Positions 1 to 9,942 of a DNA stretch of 64,000 bases are shown here, piece after piece. The notes beneath the pieces are model-generated. The model saw nothing but the letters and a program-made list of their open reading frames with translations, was not told the DNA's origin and made no database searches. The position numbers and the translations under genes were made by a program. This DNA comes from Craspedostauros australis (lineage: Eukaryota > Bacillariophyta > Bacillariophyceae > Mastogloiales > Achnanthaceae): NCBI GenBank assembly GCA_026770025.1, contig JAMXDE010000054.1, positions 310,001 through 374,000 on the forward strand. Direction: 5' to 3'. The stretch's first letter is position 1. The number at the start of each line of letters is the position of its first letter.

Positions 1-396
1 AACGAACGCAGGAACGATCCACTCTACGAAGAGACGGAGGCGGATGTGACGATGGAGAAGATCGTGCGCAAGAACCTGCAGGAGTTTCGCGACCGGTGGG
101 TCACGCTGTCCAAGGAGAAGCGCTACGAACGAGCGCACTCGACCCTCGGTCTGCTCGGCGCCTTCATGTACGCCATCGGGTACCACGATCGGAATCCCGG
201 TCCCACCTCGCCCAGCGCTTGGCTCGTCACCATGGCGTTGCAGGATGCCAAGGCCGCGCAGAGCATGTCGGAACGCCATTCCAAGGAGGCCAAGCCAGAG
301 GACTTCCTCAGGGATTACCGGTTCCAGGACAAGGATGTCATCCGACTTCGGCCGGGGTGGAGATTCCTCGCGCCAGTTCCATTCCGGGAAACATGA
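1..396 (+). CDS. 3' end of an unrecognised host gene, cut by the window edge
   Basis: The frame is open from base 1 and ends at a TGA at 394-396, so about 131 codons of a longer gene are visible. The first in-frame ATG is at 52 but is probably internal. The visible part is soluble and helical, rich in Arg, Glu and Lys, with no signal peptide or membrane segment and no motif I recognise. A loose resemblance to the N-terminal globular part of the coiled-coil protein at 4202-6292 (a helix followed by a short hydrophobic stretch) was considered and is too weak to call. The next genes to the right are all on the opposite strand. Confidence 0.6.
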   Translation, partial: NERRNDPLYEETEADVTMEKIVRKNLQEFRDRWVTLSKEKRYERAHSTLGLLGAFMYAIGYHDRNPGPTSPSAWLVTMALQDAKAAQSMSERHSKEAKPEDFLRDYRFQDKDVIRLRPGWRFLAPVPFRET

Positions 397-1104
397 GAAT
401 GGTGCATTCCATTGGTAAAGGTAGAATACTCGGAAGAGCATTGTGTTGAGGACCATCGCCGGCTATGGATTGGCATGTTTGGAAATGAATCAATTACGAA
501 TGGCGAATGACGAAGAAGAGAGTAGACGCTCGGCGATTGGATAGCGGATTGTGGACAGTGGACGATGGAGGATGGACTGCGAAGGATGAACAAAAAGCTG
601 GTTTGCTGGATATCATCCTCGCACTTGGTGCAAAGTGGAACCCTCTTATGCATGTACCCCATGGGCACGAGCATGAATATGGCAGAGTGCAAGGGATAGG
701 GCATGTGCACACAGCACTCACCATCATCCCTAGCAACACGAGAGAACAACAAGGGAGAGTGCGAATTGGTGGCCAAAGCCGTTCCGCCGTCTCTCGACCC
801 CACATCCATCAGACGAGGTTGAGAGAATGGATCAATTCAGATGAGAGTGGTCGATACTCGTACGACCTACGAAGCGTCACACTTGAACACGCATATGCGC
901 GCACATGTTGGCCGAATCTTAACCACGGCGAATGTCTGCGCGCCTTTGCGAAAGGCGCTCACCACCAGCCAAGCTGCAGTGATCGAATCCAAGTGTATTT
1001 TTCTAGTAGTGGACGCGGTTCGCCTGTATAATATATGTACCTGCTATGTATTGTGTTGTGGCTGGATCCGCACCAGCGGCTTCTTCTTGTGCTGCTGTGG
1101 ATCA
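397..1104. other. Intergenic, convergent 3' regions
   Basis: This is the interval between two convergent genes. ORFs here overlap each other on both strands and have no recognisable composition. I see no gene, RNA or repeat in it. Confidence 0.5.
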
Positions 1105-1848
1105 TCAGCAACACTCCTGGCAACCCTTGCCATCGACGCAGCTGCTGCCCTGCTCTGTCACTCCCGCCTCTTCCTCGTGTTCTTCTTCGTCGGTGCTGTC
1201 CATTCCAGAGTTGCCATAATCATAACACACGATCATCAAGTAGCACAGCAGAAGATCTACCATCACGGTGGCGAAGAGCGGCGTGTAAGGAATCGGATCT
1301 CCGAGGTAGGCATCCATCGCCATCCATGCCAGGAAGGCGCCGCCCACGATGCCGATGAGAAAGAACACGCCGCCGACGAAGACGGTGCGGCGGGTCAATG
1401 GCATCGCAGCGCCAACGCAGGATTGCACAGTGTTCATGCCCGTCGTCGTCATGGTGAACGTGAAGGCGCCCCAGATCGAGATGTAAATGTAGAAATCGAC
1501 CTTGGTGAGGAACTGCAGGACGGCAGTCGCGGCGGAACCCAGCATCGGGCTGCTGGCGTCCACCATGAGGAGGCCGTAGGATCCCAACGAGATGATCTGG
1601 ACGACGAGGCCGCTGAAAATGCCCGCAAGCATCATAGCGGAGCGCGATGGGAATGGCGCACTGGTCGGCTTGGACATCATTGTGGACATCATCGTGGATG
1701 TAGACGTGGTAGGTGCGAGTGCGGGGATCATGGCGATGCTGTCCGCCTCGATCAATGGCTGGTGCAGATCCATGGAAGCCTGTTTCTCGGAAGACCCCAT
1801 GTTCATCTTGTCACCAGGGCGCTCGTACGAGGATTGGTAGGTTTCCAT
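1105..1848 (-). CDS. Predicted four-pass membrane protein with acidic, Cys-rich tail
   Basis: A 247-residue ORF with an ATG start. Residues 1-70 are polar and Ser/Thr/Met-rich. Four hydrophobic segments follow at about 71-95, 118-139, 154-177 and 190-209. The tail (215-247) has a run of Asp/Glu and ends in a Cys cluster (C237, C243, C246, C247). Both termini are predicted on the same side of the membrane. The arrangement is of a small MARVEL-like or tetraspan protein, but none of the family signatures is visible, so no function is assigned. The last Cys residues could be lipidated or bind metal; that is inference only. It appears intronless. Confidence 0.75.
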   Translation of the reverse strand: METYQSSYERPGDKMNMGSSEKQASMDLHQPLIEADSIAMIPALAPTTSTSTMMSTMMSKPTSAPFPSRSAMMLAGIFSGLVVQIISLGSYGLLMVDASSPMLGSAATAVLQFLTKVDFYIYISIWGAFTFTMTTTGMNTVQSCVGAAMPLTRRTVFVGGVFFLIGIVGGAFLAWMAMDAYLGDPIPYTPLFATVMVDLLLCYLMIVCYDYGNSGMDSTDEEEHEEEAGVTEQGSSCVDGKGCQECC

Positions 1849-2783
1849 GGTGATATTCGTGATGAGGTTGCTGATAGTTGCACTGATCTGATCGGCGCTT
1901 GTCGATGTTAGTGATGCCAGTTGATGTTAACGATGATGTTAACGATGATGTTAGCAATGATGTTAGCAATGATGAAGATTGGGATGGCGATTTTGGTTGT
2001 TGTGGTTTGTGAGGGAGAAGAAGAGGAAATGAGGAAGGTGCGCCATCCACTGTCACATCATTCCAACGTATAGCAGAACACATTCAAATGGCATTATGCA
2101 ATCATCCATCGTAACTATTGTGCTAATTCCACCACTATTAATACGCAACCACCACTTCGCCAAAAATACGGAAGTTGACCTCACAAATTTCAAGAACGCG
2201 CACCTTTTTGTGGTGAACACGAAAATTACTCGTGTCAATCCATGTTCCACATCGACATTCCATGTGTATTCGGATCTTGAAACGATACTCACACACAACC
2301 AGCGGGTGTCAGCGGGACACCGACGTGTGTGGACAGTTCATGGATGGAGCATCGATGGAAACGACAGACCATACAATCGTTGGACGCACGGTTCTCCACG
2401 AATAGGATTACATAATAATAGAATACTATTATTGGTGCTACACTCTATTCGTATGTACCAAACGATTAAACCGTAGTAAAATAGAATAGATGATAGCCAT
2501 TGTTGATGAATGTGGTCTTCGTATCAGTAAGGATAGAGGAGTGCAGAGGGCGTCTTTTGCAGATCCATCGCATTCCACGCCACTTGCACCATACGAGCTA
2601 CTTCCAAGAGCTACTTGTACGAGTATGTATCAATCGACATTGGGGTTGTCGAGAGCCTTCAATTGTTTCGTTTCCGCGCAAGTCATATTCCTGCTTCCTC
2701 TTCCAATCGATCCGGGCGCACGAGTATGGCAGGTAGGTACATGACCAGCCTGCTCCGCTCCCCTCGCTCCGCTTTGTGCTGAT
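1849..2783. other. Intergenic with a 15-bp minisatellite
   Basis: The interval holds the upstream region of the membrane-protein gene and the 3' side of the methyltransferase gene. At about 1923-1974 there is a short tandem array with a 15-bp unit alternating GTTAACGATGAT and GTTAGCAATGAT. No other structure was recognised. Confidence 0.5.
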
Positions 2784-3611
2784 CTACTTGGCCAAACGGC
2801 GCAAGATATGCCCTGTCTGCTTCATCCCTGGAATGGGAAGAGGGTACAGCTCGCCCAATGAGGCAACGTACTCGAACATTGACCCGAACTTGTCGGCCTC
2901 CATCAGATCCTTCTCCTCCACATGGTACGGCGGCCCGCTGTTCCTGCTTGGGCTGTCCGCATCCTTGAACTTCACCTCGGTGTACACGATGCCTCCCGGT
3001 TTCACGTACTCCGAAACCCGCTTGCAGAAATCCACGCGCATGGGAGGATCCAGCGCACCGAAGGAATCTTTATCGTAGACGGCGTCGATGGTTCCGTCCA
3101 GGGCCGCCAGCGGAGTGAAGGCATCGCCCTGGTACAGCGTCGCACGGCCGCTCTTGTGGGTCCACTTGACGATGTCCTTCGGAAGTTCCTCCTCCGTCCA
3201 CTCCTCCTCGCCTCCAAACTGCTGACGCATGGCCGCGACGGCCGCAGGCACCAGATCGACGGAGGAGACCGTGTGGCCCTTGCTCCAAGCGTAATGGACG
3301 AACATGTCGTCACCAGCCAGCGGGCAGAAGATGCGCAGCTTGGGATCCTCCGTTGCGTCCTTTGCGCCGCTGCCATCGATGGATGTCTTGGCGTACTCCT
3401 TGATGTAGTTCAAGGCGATCTCCTTGGCCGACAAGTCGGTCACCTTCCATCGTGGGCTGCCGCCATTCAGGATGTCGTCCCAAGTGTCCGTCCAACCCAT
3501 GGCAAGTCCGGATGCGGAGATGGTGAAGCTCAGAGAAGCGGATGTCAAGGAAGCAATCAACAGTGCTGTCACGCTAATCAATGTCGCGATCTGTGCAAGC
3601 TCCTGTCTCAT
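2784..3611 (-). CDS. TPMT-like SAM-dependent methyltransferase with N-terminal signal
   Basis: A 275-residue protein if started at the ATG at 3611; one GTG lies just upstream. Residues 1-27 form a hydrophobic signal ending in small residues before an SLSF context, so entry to the secretory route or plastid is likely. The core matches the thiopurine S-methyltransferase fold: a Trp-containing N-terminal region (WTDTWDDIL), a SAM-binding motif I in the form FCPLAGDD, an acidic VDL strand end, a YQGDAF motif and a VYDKDSFGALDP motif, followed by the KPGG turn. TPMT-like enzymes methylate thiols, selenium, halides or similar small nucleophiles using SAM; the substrate here cannot be read from sequence. 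Length is slightly above the family norm because of the presequence. Confidence 0.8.
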   Translation of the reverse strand: MRQELAQIATLISVTALLIASLTSASLSFTISASGLAMGWTDTWDDILNGGSPRWKVTDLSAKEIALNYIKEYAKTSIDGSGAKDATEDPKLRIFCPLAGDDMFVHYAWSKGHTVSSVDLVPAAVAAMRQQFGGEEEWTEEELPKDIVKWTHKSGRATLYQGDAFTPLAALDGTIDAVYDKDSFGALDPPMRVDFCKRVSEYVKPGGIVYTEVKFKDADSPSRNSGPPYHVEEKDLMEADKFGSMFEYVASLGELYPLPIPGMKQTGHILRRLAK

Positions 3612-3633
3612 CACCTCTTTGGTTGCTGATTCC

Positions 3634-3682
3634 TTGTTGTGGTTGTGGTTGTGGTTGTGGTTGTGGTTGTGGTTGTGGTTGC
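3634..3682. repeat. (GTGGTT)n hexanucleotide microsatellite
   Basis: About eight perfect copies of a GTGGTT unit lie just upstream of the methyltransferase start codon, in its putative promoter or 5' leader. Length polymorphism could affect expression; that is inference. Confidence 0.9.
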
Positions 3683-4201
3683 AACTGGTGCGGCTGCAAC
3701 GTGGGTGCTCTACGAGTCTGTCGAGTGGGCTGGTTGCTCTCCGGAACTGCTCGTTCTGATTTATGACAAGAGGCAGATCGACGGCTCATCTTCTGTCTCC
3801 GCCGAAGAATCTTCGCAACGATGAGCAGCGTCACTGTTCTGCTGCTGCACGTCACACATCAACTCGTTTGGTTGGCGCTCTTCTGACACTTCACCGTTCC
3901 AGATCTCGGCGAAGTTGTCCCTCTTTGCGCTTCGATCCTGTTCTCAGCCAATTATCGACCAGCGCCGATAGCGAAGAAACGTGTCGACCGCGTGTGCCTG
4001 CACCAACGAGCACTCTGTTGCGTACGCATAAAATGGATCGTACGTGTATTGCAGTCTCCTATACGATCTGTGTGCCATGGTATGCATTAACATTTGTGTC
4101 CTACTCTGTTGCTGCAACTTCCTCAATAGCTCGCATGTAATCCATGATTCGAGTACCGGTGGTGGTGCCATGCTCGGCCATCCTGTTGCGTTCACAGCAC
4201 G

Positions 4202-6292
4202 TCATCCCAATCGAGTCTGAAATTTCCTGCATCTTTCCTTGTACTCCTCCAACGACGCCCGCAGTTCCTCTTCCACAGTTGGATCCGCGCGTCTGCTGCG
4301 AAGATCGTGGTTTTCTTCCATCAGCCTCTGGTTGTCTGCCTGCAATGCCGCCATTACCTTGCTGCACTGTTCTTCGCTGGACACGAACGCTTCATTCACA
4401 CTCATCAGACGCTGATTTTCGTTCCGTACGTGGGCGAGTTTCGTCGCTGTTTTCTTCAGCAGTTTGTCATGCTCCTCTTTCCATTTGGCGCGTGCCTTCG
4501 CCTGCTGCTCCTCAAGTTGGCCTTTCAGATCTTGAACCTCCGCTTCCAACTTCTTCCGCTTCTCCGTTTCTGCTGAGCAGGTCGTTTCCCACTTCGCTTT
4601 CGCATCTGCCATGATCTGCAACGCTGCCTTGCCTTGAGCGATCTCCTGCTCCAGCTCCTGGACTCTGGCGGCGGATTTGGTCGCCATCTCTCGCAACTTT
4701 CTTTGGTGGATAGCCATGTATTCGGCCTTGGTTCTCCATTCCTTGTACTGTTGCAACGCCTCCGTCGCCTTTGCGAGACTATCAGCTTCGCTGTGTTTCA
4801 TGCTCAGGTTCTCTGTTGCCATGCGAAGAATTTGACTGTCGAGATGCTTGATTCTTTGCCGGCTCATCCTTACTTCGTTTTCCAGGTCCAACACCTTTGC
4901 CTCCATGCTTGTCTCTGCCCCTTTCTCCCTCTCGAGCGTCTTGGGCGTTGGCTTGCAGACAGCAGGCGATACCACTGCTGGGTGTGGATATGTGGTATCT
5001 CGTGCTGTCATTTTCCGTCCGTCAGTATCGATGATCTGCAACTGTTGCGAGCAAGATGGCGATTTGGTGCGACCAACAGATTGTGATGCGGATGCTGGCA
5101 CAGCTGCCGATGTTGCCGTTGACGCTGTTGTCTTGGATGCAGACTTGCGCTTGCACTTGCGAGGTGTAGAGACACTCGCACTGAATCCCTCCCGCTTCTT
5201 CTCAGTCTCGCAACTCTTCGTTCCGCCCTTGGTGCATTCCTCTTGCCTCGCCGGCGATCGTCGTCGTTTGGAAGGAAGGAATTTGGTCCAGTCCTTCGTT
5301 GGCAAGCGAGCGACAAGTGAGTATCGTTTGGTTGGATGTGGTTCCTGATTGCGACCATTGTGCTTTTGTCCTTGGGATGGAGCACATCCCTGAGCCGCAG
5401 CGTCAGCCGTGACCGCACAATTCTGACCATCTTCAGCACCAACTTCGTTGGCTGATCGCAACCTTGGCGATCGCCTGAGTCGCATGGTGCTGCATGGAGA
5501 GCCTCCATCACATGCCCCAACGCCGTCGTCTGGCACGTTCGCTCCCGTTCGTTGCTTTGTCTCGTTGCCAGCATCTCCCTTCGATTCAAATTTCATTGGA
5601 GCACTTGGTGTTGTAGGTGGCGCTTCAATGAGAGGAGATTCTTGTCGGCTTCTTTGAATTTCCTTGCGCATCTCCTGTTCAGCGCGTTGCACAGCTGCTG
5701 GCTTCTTGCAGGAAAGTTGCTTCAATGTGCAGTAGAGATCCCTGAAGCTGTTCGACGTCCTCCCCAGCTCCCTCAGGCCTTCGCTGGGACCTGGTGGAGG
5801 AGCGTCGATGGGACTCCAATCGCGAAATCTGCGGGTGATTTCTCTGAATGCTCGACATGCATCATTCGCCATGATGGTGGTCAGGCTGATGGTCGGCTCT
5901 CGAAAGACGTTCGCCCACGTGATGTACAGGGCGATGCAGGCACCAAGATGGTCCCCTGGATGCACCTTCTCCCACGAGGTCTTGATGCCGAAATTAAGAG
6001 CGTCGCGGCGCGAGTCGCAGTCTGGGCGATGGTGGGCGTACTTGGCGTCCTCCCAAGTCCGGAATGCGAAGAACTCATCCACCAGCCGCATCATGCGGGA
6101 GATTGCTTGGTCTTCCCTCGTCGGCGTGCAGCTGCTGATGTCAGCACCTTCATCGGTCGTTGCTTGGGAAAACATGTGGTAGGTGTTGTTGGATCTTTGG
6201 ACGAAGTATGCCTCATCGGCTTCTGATCGCGATTTGGTGATTTTCTCCACAGGCTCCGCGTCCGCCATCTGCTCCGTGCTCATGTCAGCCAT
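4202..6292 (-). CDS. Large protein with N-terminal globular region and long C-terminal coiled coil
   Basis: The ATG at 6292 gives 696 residues. The frame stays open to 6835, but the upstream 180 codons are low-complexity His/Gln/Ser/Thr with a YLP repeat and look like leader sequence. Residues about 1-225 are mixed helical with several Trp and aromatic residues. The middle is basic and Ser/Pro-rich with KRRR-type clusters that would serve as nuclear localisation signals. From about residue 450 to the end is a continuous heptad-rich coiled coil dense in Glu, Lys, Gln and Leu. No enzyme motif is visible. A structural or tethering role fits the architecture but is not proven. No introns are needed to keep the frame open. 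Confidence 0.65.
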   Translation of the reverse strand: MADMSTEQMADAEPVEKITKSRSEADEAYFVQRSNNTYHMFSQATTDEGADISSCTPTREDQAISRMMRLVDEFFAFRTWEDAKYAHHRPDCDSRRDALNFGIKTSWEKVHPGDHLGACIALYITWANVFREPTISLTTIMANDACRAFREITRRFRDWSPIDAPPPGPSEGLRELGRTSNSFRDLYCTLKQLSCKKPAAVQRAEQEMRKEIQRSRQESPLIEAPPTTPSAPMKFESKGDAGNETKQRTGANVPDDGVGACDGGSPCSTMRLRRSPRLRSANEVGAEDGQNCAVTADAAAQGCAPSQGQKHNGRNQEPHPTKRYSLVARLPTKDWTKFLPSKRRRSPARQEECTKGGTKSCETEKKREGFSASVSTPRKCKRKSASKTTASTATSAAVPASASQSVGRTKSPSCSQQLQIIDTDGRKMTARDTTYPHPAVVSPAVCKPTPKTLEREKGAETSMEAKVLDLENEVRMSRQRIKHLDSQILRMATENLSMKHSEADSLAKATEALQQYKEWRTKAEYMAIHQRKLREMATKSAARVQELEQEIAQGKAALQIMADAKAKWETTCSAETEKRKKLEAEVQDLKGQLEEQQAKARAKWKEEHDKLLKKTATKLAHVRNENQRLMSVNEAFVSSEEQCSKVMAALQADNQRLMEENHDLRSRRADPTVEEELRASLEEYKERCRKFQTRLG

Positions 6293-6478
6293 CGTAGTGT
6301 TGCTCGTAGTGCTACACGTGCTGTAACACGTACGCGGAGATTTCAGCAGTCGGATAGCAGGCCAAGAGGGGTGTGATTTGGTTGTGGAGTACGATCTGTT
6401 GTGATGGGAGGGTTGTTGCACGGTTCTCGTCGCTGGTGCTTTTTCTTCACCAGTGTTCTCTGGAGAGAGCAGTCGCAC

Positions 6479-6513
6479 GTATGGGAGGTATGGGAGGTAT
6501 GGGAGGTATGGGA
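6479..6513. repeat. 9-bp tandem repeat upstream of the coiled-coil gene
   Basis: Four copies of ATGGGAGGT-type units. If translated on the minus strand they give repeated Tyr-Leu-Pro. They lie upstream of the preferred ATG at 6292, so they are probably in the leader. Confidence 0.8.
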
Positions 6514-7249
6514 GATTGGATGGTTGCTGTTGGTGCCTTGTGCTTTCCACGATTATATGTGTAGTACCATGCGAGTGGAGAGAATGCTCGTTGGTGCAAC
6601 TGCTGACACACGTGTTCGTTCTTGTGCTGCTCCCCTCTCGCCGATCTTGTTGTTGAGGTTGTGGAGATTGCTGAGAGTGTCGCTGTGTCTGGTTGACGTT
6701 GCAGGCACAGCCATGGTGGTGCGTCTGGTGTGGCGGCGTCTGTTTGTTCCGTTTCGTCCTGTGCGACTGAATTAGTGTTTTTCCCACCCCAAGCCAGCGA
6801 ATCCACCGTGACCAGAAGAGGTGCAGGAAGCACAAGCAAGCTCTGACCTACGAAGTAGAGAGCTGGGACGGAATGAGTCAAACGAACAGAATGGCAGACT
6901 CGTGTTATAGAATACGAGCTACTACTTGTTGCACTCTGCGCTCTGCACTGTGCATACTACTACTAATATCATATATCCCACTTCGCCATGGAGAGTAGAG
7001 TACCTCGTGCTGCATTCGTACGCTGCTGCTGGAGGATGAGCGTGCCGCTCACAAATTCACATGAGGTGCGAGTCGGAGAACTCTCCTCGACTTCCGATCG
7101 TCCTCGTCCGCTTTCATTCCATCCACACCCTCCGCTGGGCTTCGTGGCATGCACTTGGTCGTATGTGGTTGAGTATGGGTATTTGTTCGGTAGCGCGCCC
7201 AAATATAATACTGGAGGGAGAGAGAATGAGTTGGCATTGATTAAGGACA
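6514..7249. other. Intergenic between two minus-strand genes
   Basis: The interval contains the promoter side of the coiled-coil gene and the 3' side of the repeat protein gene. ORFs on both strands are short and overlap. Nothing further is recognised. Confidence 0.4.
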
Positions 7250-7909
7250 TTACAACCCGCCCTTCGTGTAAAAGCTCGCCACCATGTCATCCATGTATCC
7301 ATCTCGCATGGCGTGCTTCCATTCTTCGATCGAAAAGGACACCGCGTCCGAATCGTAGTCAGTGACGGCCAATCCGCCATTGTGATAGACATGGGACAAC
7401 AGGGTATCCACGTACGATCCTCGGATGGCCCACCAAACCTCCTGCGGTGTCAGATTCGCTACGAGGACTCCATCGAGCGAGGATGCAGCGCTTGCAGTTT
7501 CCTGCAACAACGATGACGATGGCGAAATTGCTGATGCTGGTGCAGACGAAGCAGCCGACGCCAATTCCATGCCACCTTCTCGGAACAGCTGCACCACCAT
7601 GTTATCGAAGTATCCACCCTGGATGGCCCACACCCACTCTCGCAATGTCAACGTCATCAGAAGTGGGTTGTTGCTGTTGCTCTGTGTTCCATCCACCGCT
7701 TCTGCTGCAACAAGTCCCCCATGACGCACGAAATGCGCCATCATGGTGCCCAAGTAACCATCACGTGCGGCCCACCACCATTCTTGCATTGTGAATGGTG
7801 CTGCATCCGGCTGGGCTGACAGGACGGAAACAGCGAGGGTGGACGCGAACAACAGCGCCGCAGCTCCAAGTCCGAATGATGCGACCGTGTTGAAATTGGT
7901 TTGTCTGGT
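7250..7909 (-). CDS. Protein with four Trp/Gly helical repeats and a signal peptide; first exon not resolved
   Basis: The frame encodes a hydrophobic signal (VASFGLGAAALLFAS followed by SVLSA) and then four ~29-residue repeats. Their pattern is T-x-x-E-W-x-W-A-x-R-x-G-Y-x-D-x-M-x3-F-x3-GGL, with the last repeat ending at the stop. Linkers between repeats are Ser/Ala-rich and variable. No ATG precedes the signal in this frame before a stop at about 7932, so an upstream exon supplying Met is expected; an AG at about 7909 (ATCACCAG) is a plausible acceptor. The repeat resembles no family I can name. The signal suggests secretion or plastid import. It sits between host genes of the same orientation. 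Confidence 0.65.
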   Translation of the reverse strand, partial: TRQTNFNTVASFGLGAAALLFASTLAVSVLSAQPDAAPFTMQEWWWAARDGYLGTMMAHFVRHGGLVAAEAVDGTQSNSNNPLLMTLTLREWVWAIQGGYFDNMVVQLFREGGMELASAASSAPASAISPSSSLLQETASAASSLDGVLVANLTPQEVWWAIRGSYVDTLLSHVYHNGGLAVTDYDSDAVSFSIEEWKHAMRDGYMDDMVASFYTKGGL

Positions 7910-8116
7910 GATACACGATTATGGTGCGAGTAATACATGTACGAGAAGATAAGTGAGAAAACAGAATGGATGGAGAGATTCAATTGGATGTCGAATGCTC
8001 GCACACGAAGTCGTTTGTTGCTTTGCCCACTTGGATTCTGAACTGAGTTTTTACACGAGAGTGCGAGGATGGTGACTGCGAGACGAAGCATCCCATTGCA
8101 AACTCTGTTTTCACGC

Positions 8117-8554
8117 TTACCGAGCGAGCTCTGCTTGGCCGAATTTGATCTTGTCTCGAAGGGCGGCGACGAGGGCGGCAGCGGTGCCAACATCTCTGCA
8201 GATCGCGTTTTCTTCATCCAGGATATTGGCAGCGCAGTCGCTCTGGATCATCAGCAAGCCTCGAAGGTACTTCTCCGCATCTTCCACCGAGCAGGTGTCC
8301 GAATCTGCGCAGTCCTGTGCCATCTGAGTCACCATGAAGGGATCGCTGCCATCGAATTCGCCATCTTCTCGACTCGGAGGCATGTTCAGCGTCATTCCCA
8401 CATGGAGCGAAGTTGTTGAGGTTGGGATTGCGGCACCTGCGCTGTGTGTGGGCCGCATTGGCTTGGACGTAGTGGGCAGCGCGTTGAAGGCAGACACCCC
8501 TGCGAGGGTGGAGGCTGCGAACAGAGCGGAGACTTGGGTTGACGTGAGGCGCAT
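8117..8554 (-). CDS. Small plastid-targeted protein (signal peptide plus A/F transit motif)
   Basis: A 145-residue ORF started at the ATG at 8554; the same frame is open further upstream but is low-complexity and lacks a sensible signal. Residues 1-21 are a typical signal peptide, and cleavage falls in GVSA/FNALP, which matches the A-F junction of diatom bipartite plastid presequences. A Ser/Thr/Pro-rich transit-like stretch follows to about residue 50. The mature part is acidic with a conserved-looking D-C-A-D-S-D-T-C-S-V-E-D segment, a helix, and a C-terminal K-I-K-F-G-Q motif. I have seen this general type as an uncharacterised small plastid protein in diatoms, but no function is assigned. 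Confidence 0.7.
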   Translation of the reverse strand: MRLTSTQVSALFAASTLAGVSAFNALPTTSKPMRPTHSAGAAIPTSTTSLHVGMTLNMPPSREDGEFDGSDPFMVTQMAQDCADSDTCSVEDAEKYLRGLLMIQSDCAANILDEENAICRDVGTAAALVAALRDKIKFGQAELAR

Positions 8555-9845
8555 GGTGCACTCTTGGGGAATATCAGCGTATTGGAGCAGGTTCGTGTGG
8601 TGACGGAGCGTTTCTGGCGGCAGGCCTTGTGTTGTGGGCCTTGTGTTGTGGTGCGTGGTGCGAGTCGCAGAATGGATAGATGGCGCCAGAGAGTTGTGGA
8701 ACGAGCACTCCCATTCCGATAGAGGATTTGTGATTGTGGGTCTGATCTTGGGATCCTTCCTCTCTCGTGTGTTCTTGTTGCGTTCTGTTCTGTTCTCTCT
8801 GCCTCGCCTCGCCTCGTCTCCTGGTGTCTCGTCCTCCTTTCCCTTGTTGTGTTGCTCTTCGATGCTCTGTTCTTGTCTCTTCTCCTGTTCGTGTCGCGGA
8901 GCCAAAGATACCAATTCGTTGATGTCTTTTGTGTCTGCTGATGTCCACCTTCCTCCGACACGAACAAGACAGTTCTTTTGGCTGCGCATCGACATCTGTT
9001 CGGCCACAGTCGAACGAGACGATAGGGAGTCCCGCTTTCAACTAATGGTCAAGTGGCTTTGAAAGCTGCGGTTCATTTATGATATACCACACAATTATTG
9101 ATGGAGCCGAATGGTCAGACTTGTCGAAGATACGACCCAGGTCAGTGAGTCAACCTGCCGTTGGTAAAGTAGAGTGAGTTAGGATTCGGGCGTAGTCGGC
9201 GCGAATCGGTGGAGGATGCCTCTTGGATCTGCCGGCTTCGGGATAGCCGTGTGATGCAGTTCAAGAGAGGTGTGCTGGTTGAAGAGTTATAACTTGTAAC
9301 GATGAGTAGTAGAGTGCTTTGTAGCTAATCCTTGTCTGTTTATTATGAGTTAGCTTATAGTGTTAGTAGGGTGAAGAAACGATGCCACACAACTTGGCGA
9401 GACCCTGCACTGATGCACTTGATTCAGTGCTACAGGGTATACGGTCATTACAGCGCCTTGCTCTCCGCACATGTAGATTCACTGTTGTATAGGCCATGAC
9501 GCATGTTGGTGACAGTCATGAAGCAGTGGCTGTGGCTGGAGCTGACCCTCGGATTCCATTGCTCGAGTTGAAGCAAGTTGGATACGCACGTTGAGACTAC
9601 GGCAGTGATGCAGTAGTCGTCAGCATGAAGGGAATCGAGGTATATTGTAGTAAGAGGATCTGAGGAGCATATAGTTCCCAAGTGGGTGTGAGTCAGGTCG
9701 GTCAGGTTTGAGTCATGATGGATTTGTGAATGAGGAGGGGAAGGAGGAGAAAAGATTTGGTGGTCGATCAAGTCGGAAGATTTCGCGCCAAAACAAGAAT
9801 TTCTCCAATTGGGTTGATACCATGTCCGGTAATAGTCTGTTCCTC
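8555..9845. other. Boundary between host genes and the mobile-element region; probable 3' LTR of copia A
   Basis: The first ~500 bases are the upstream region of the plastid protein gene. The rest lies downstream of copia A on its own strand and probably contains its 3' LTR, whose outer end I could not fix. Several ORFs here are short and have no recognisable content. Confidence 0.35.
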
Positions 9846-9857
9846 ATTGAATCTCAA

Positions 9858-9867
9858 CTTTCCCTCT
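9858..9867 (-). promoter_or_regulatory. Candidate polypurine tract of copia A
   Basis: The minus strand reads AGAGGGAAAG about 75 bases after the RNase H stop and is followed by TTGAGATTC. This is the expected position for plus-strand priming. No second LTR copy is available to confirm the edge. Confidence 0.45.
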
Positions 9868-9942
9868 CAGTGTTGGGTCGTGATTGGAGTTGTGGTATTG
9901 ATGAAAACTTCATCCTTCGTTGTTGTTTGTTGTTGTTGGTTG

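Noticed and set aside
6293-6835. N-terminal extension of the coiled-coil protein
   Set aside because: Low-complexity His/Gln/Thr sequence with a 9-bp tandem repeat. The ATG at 6292 begins ordinary protein sequence.
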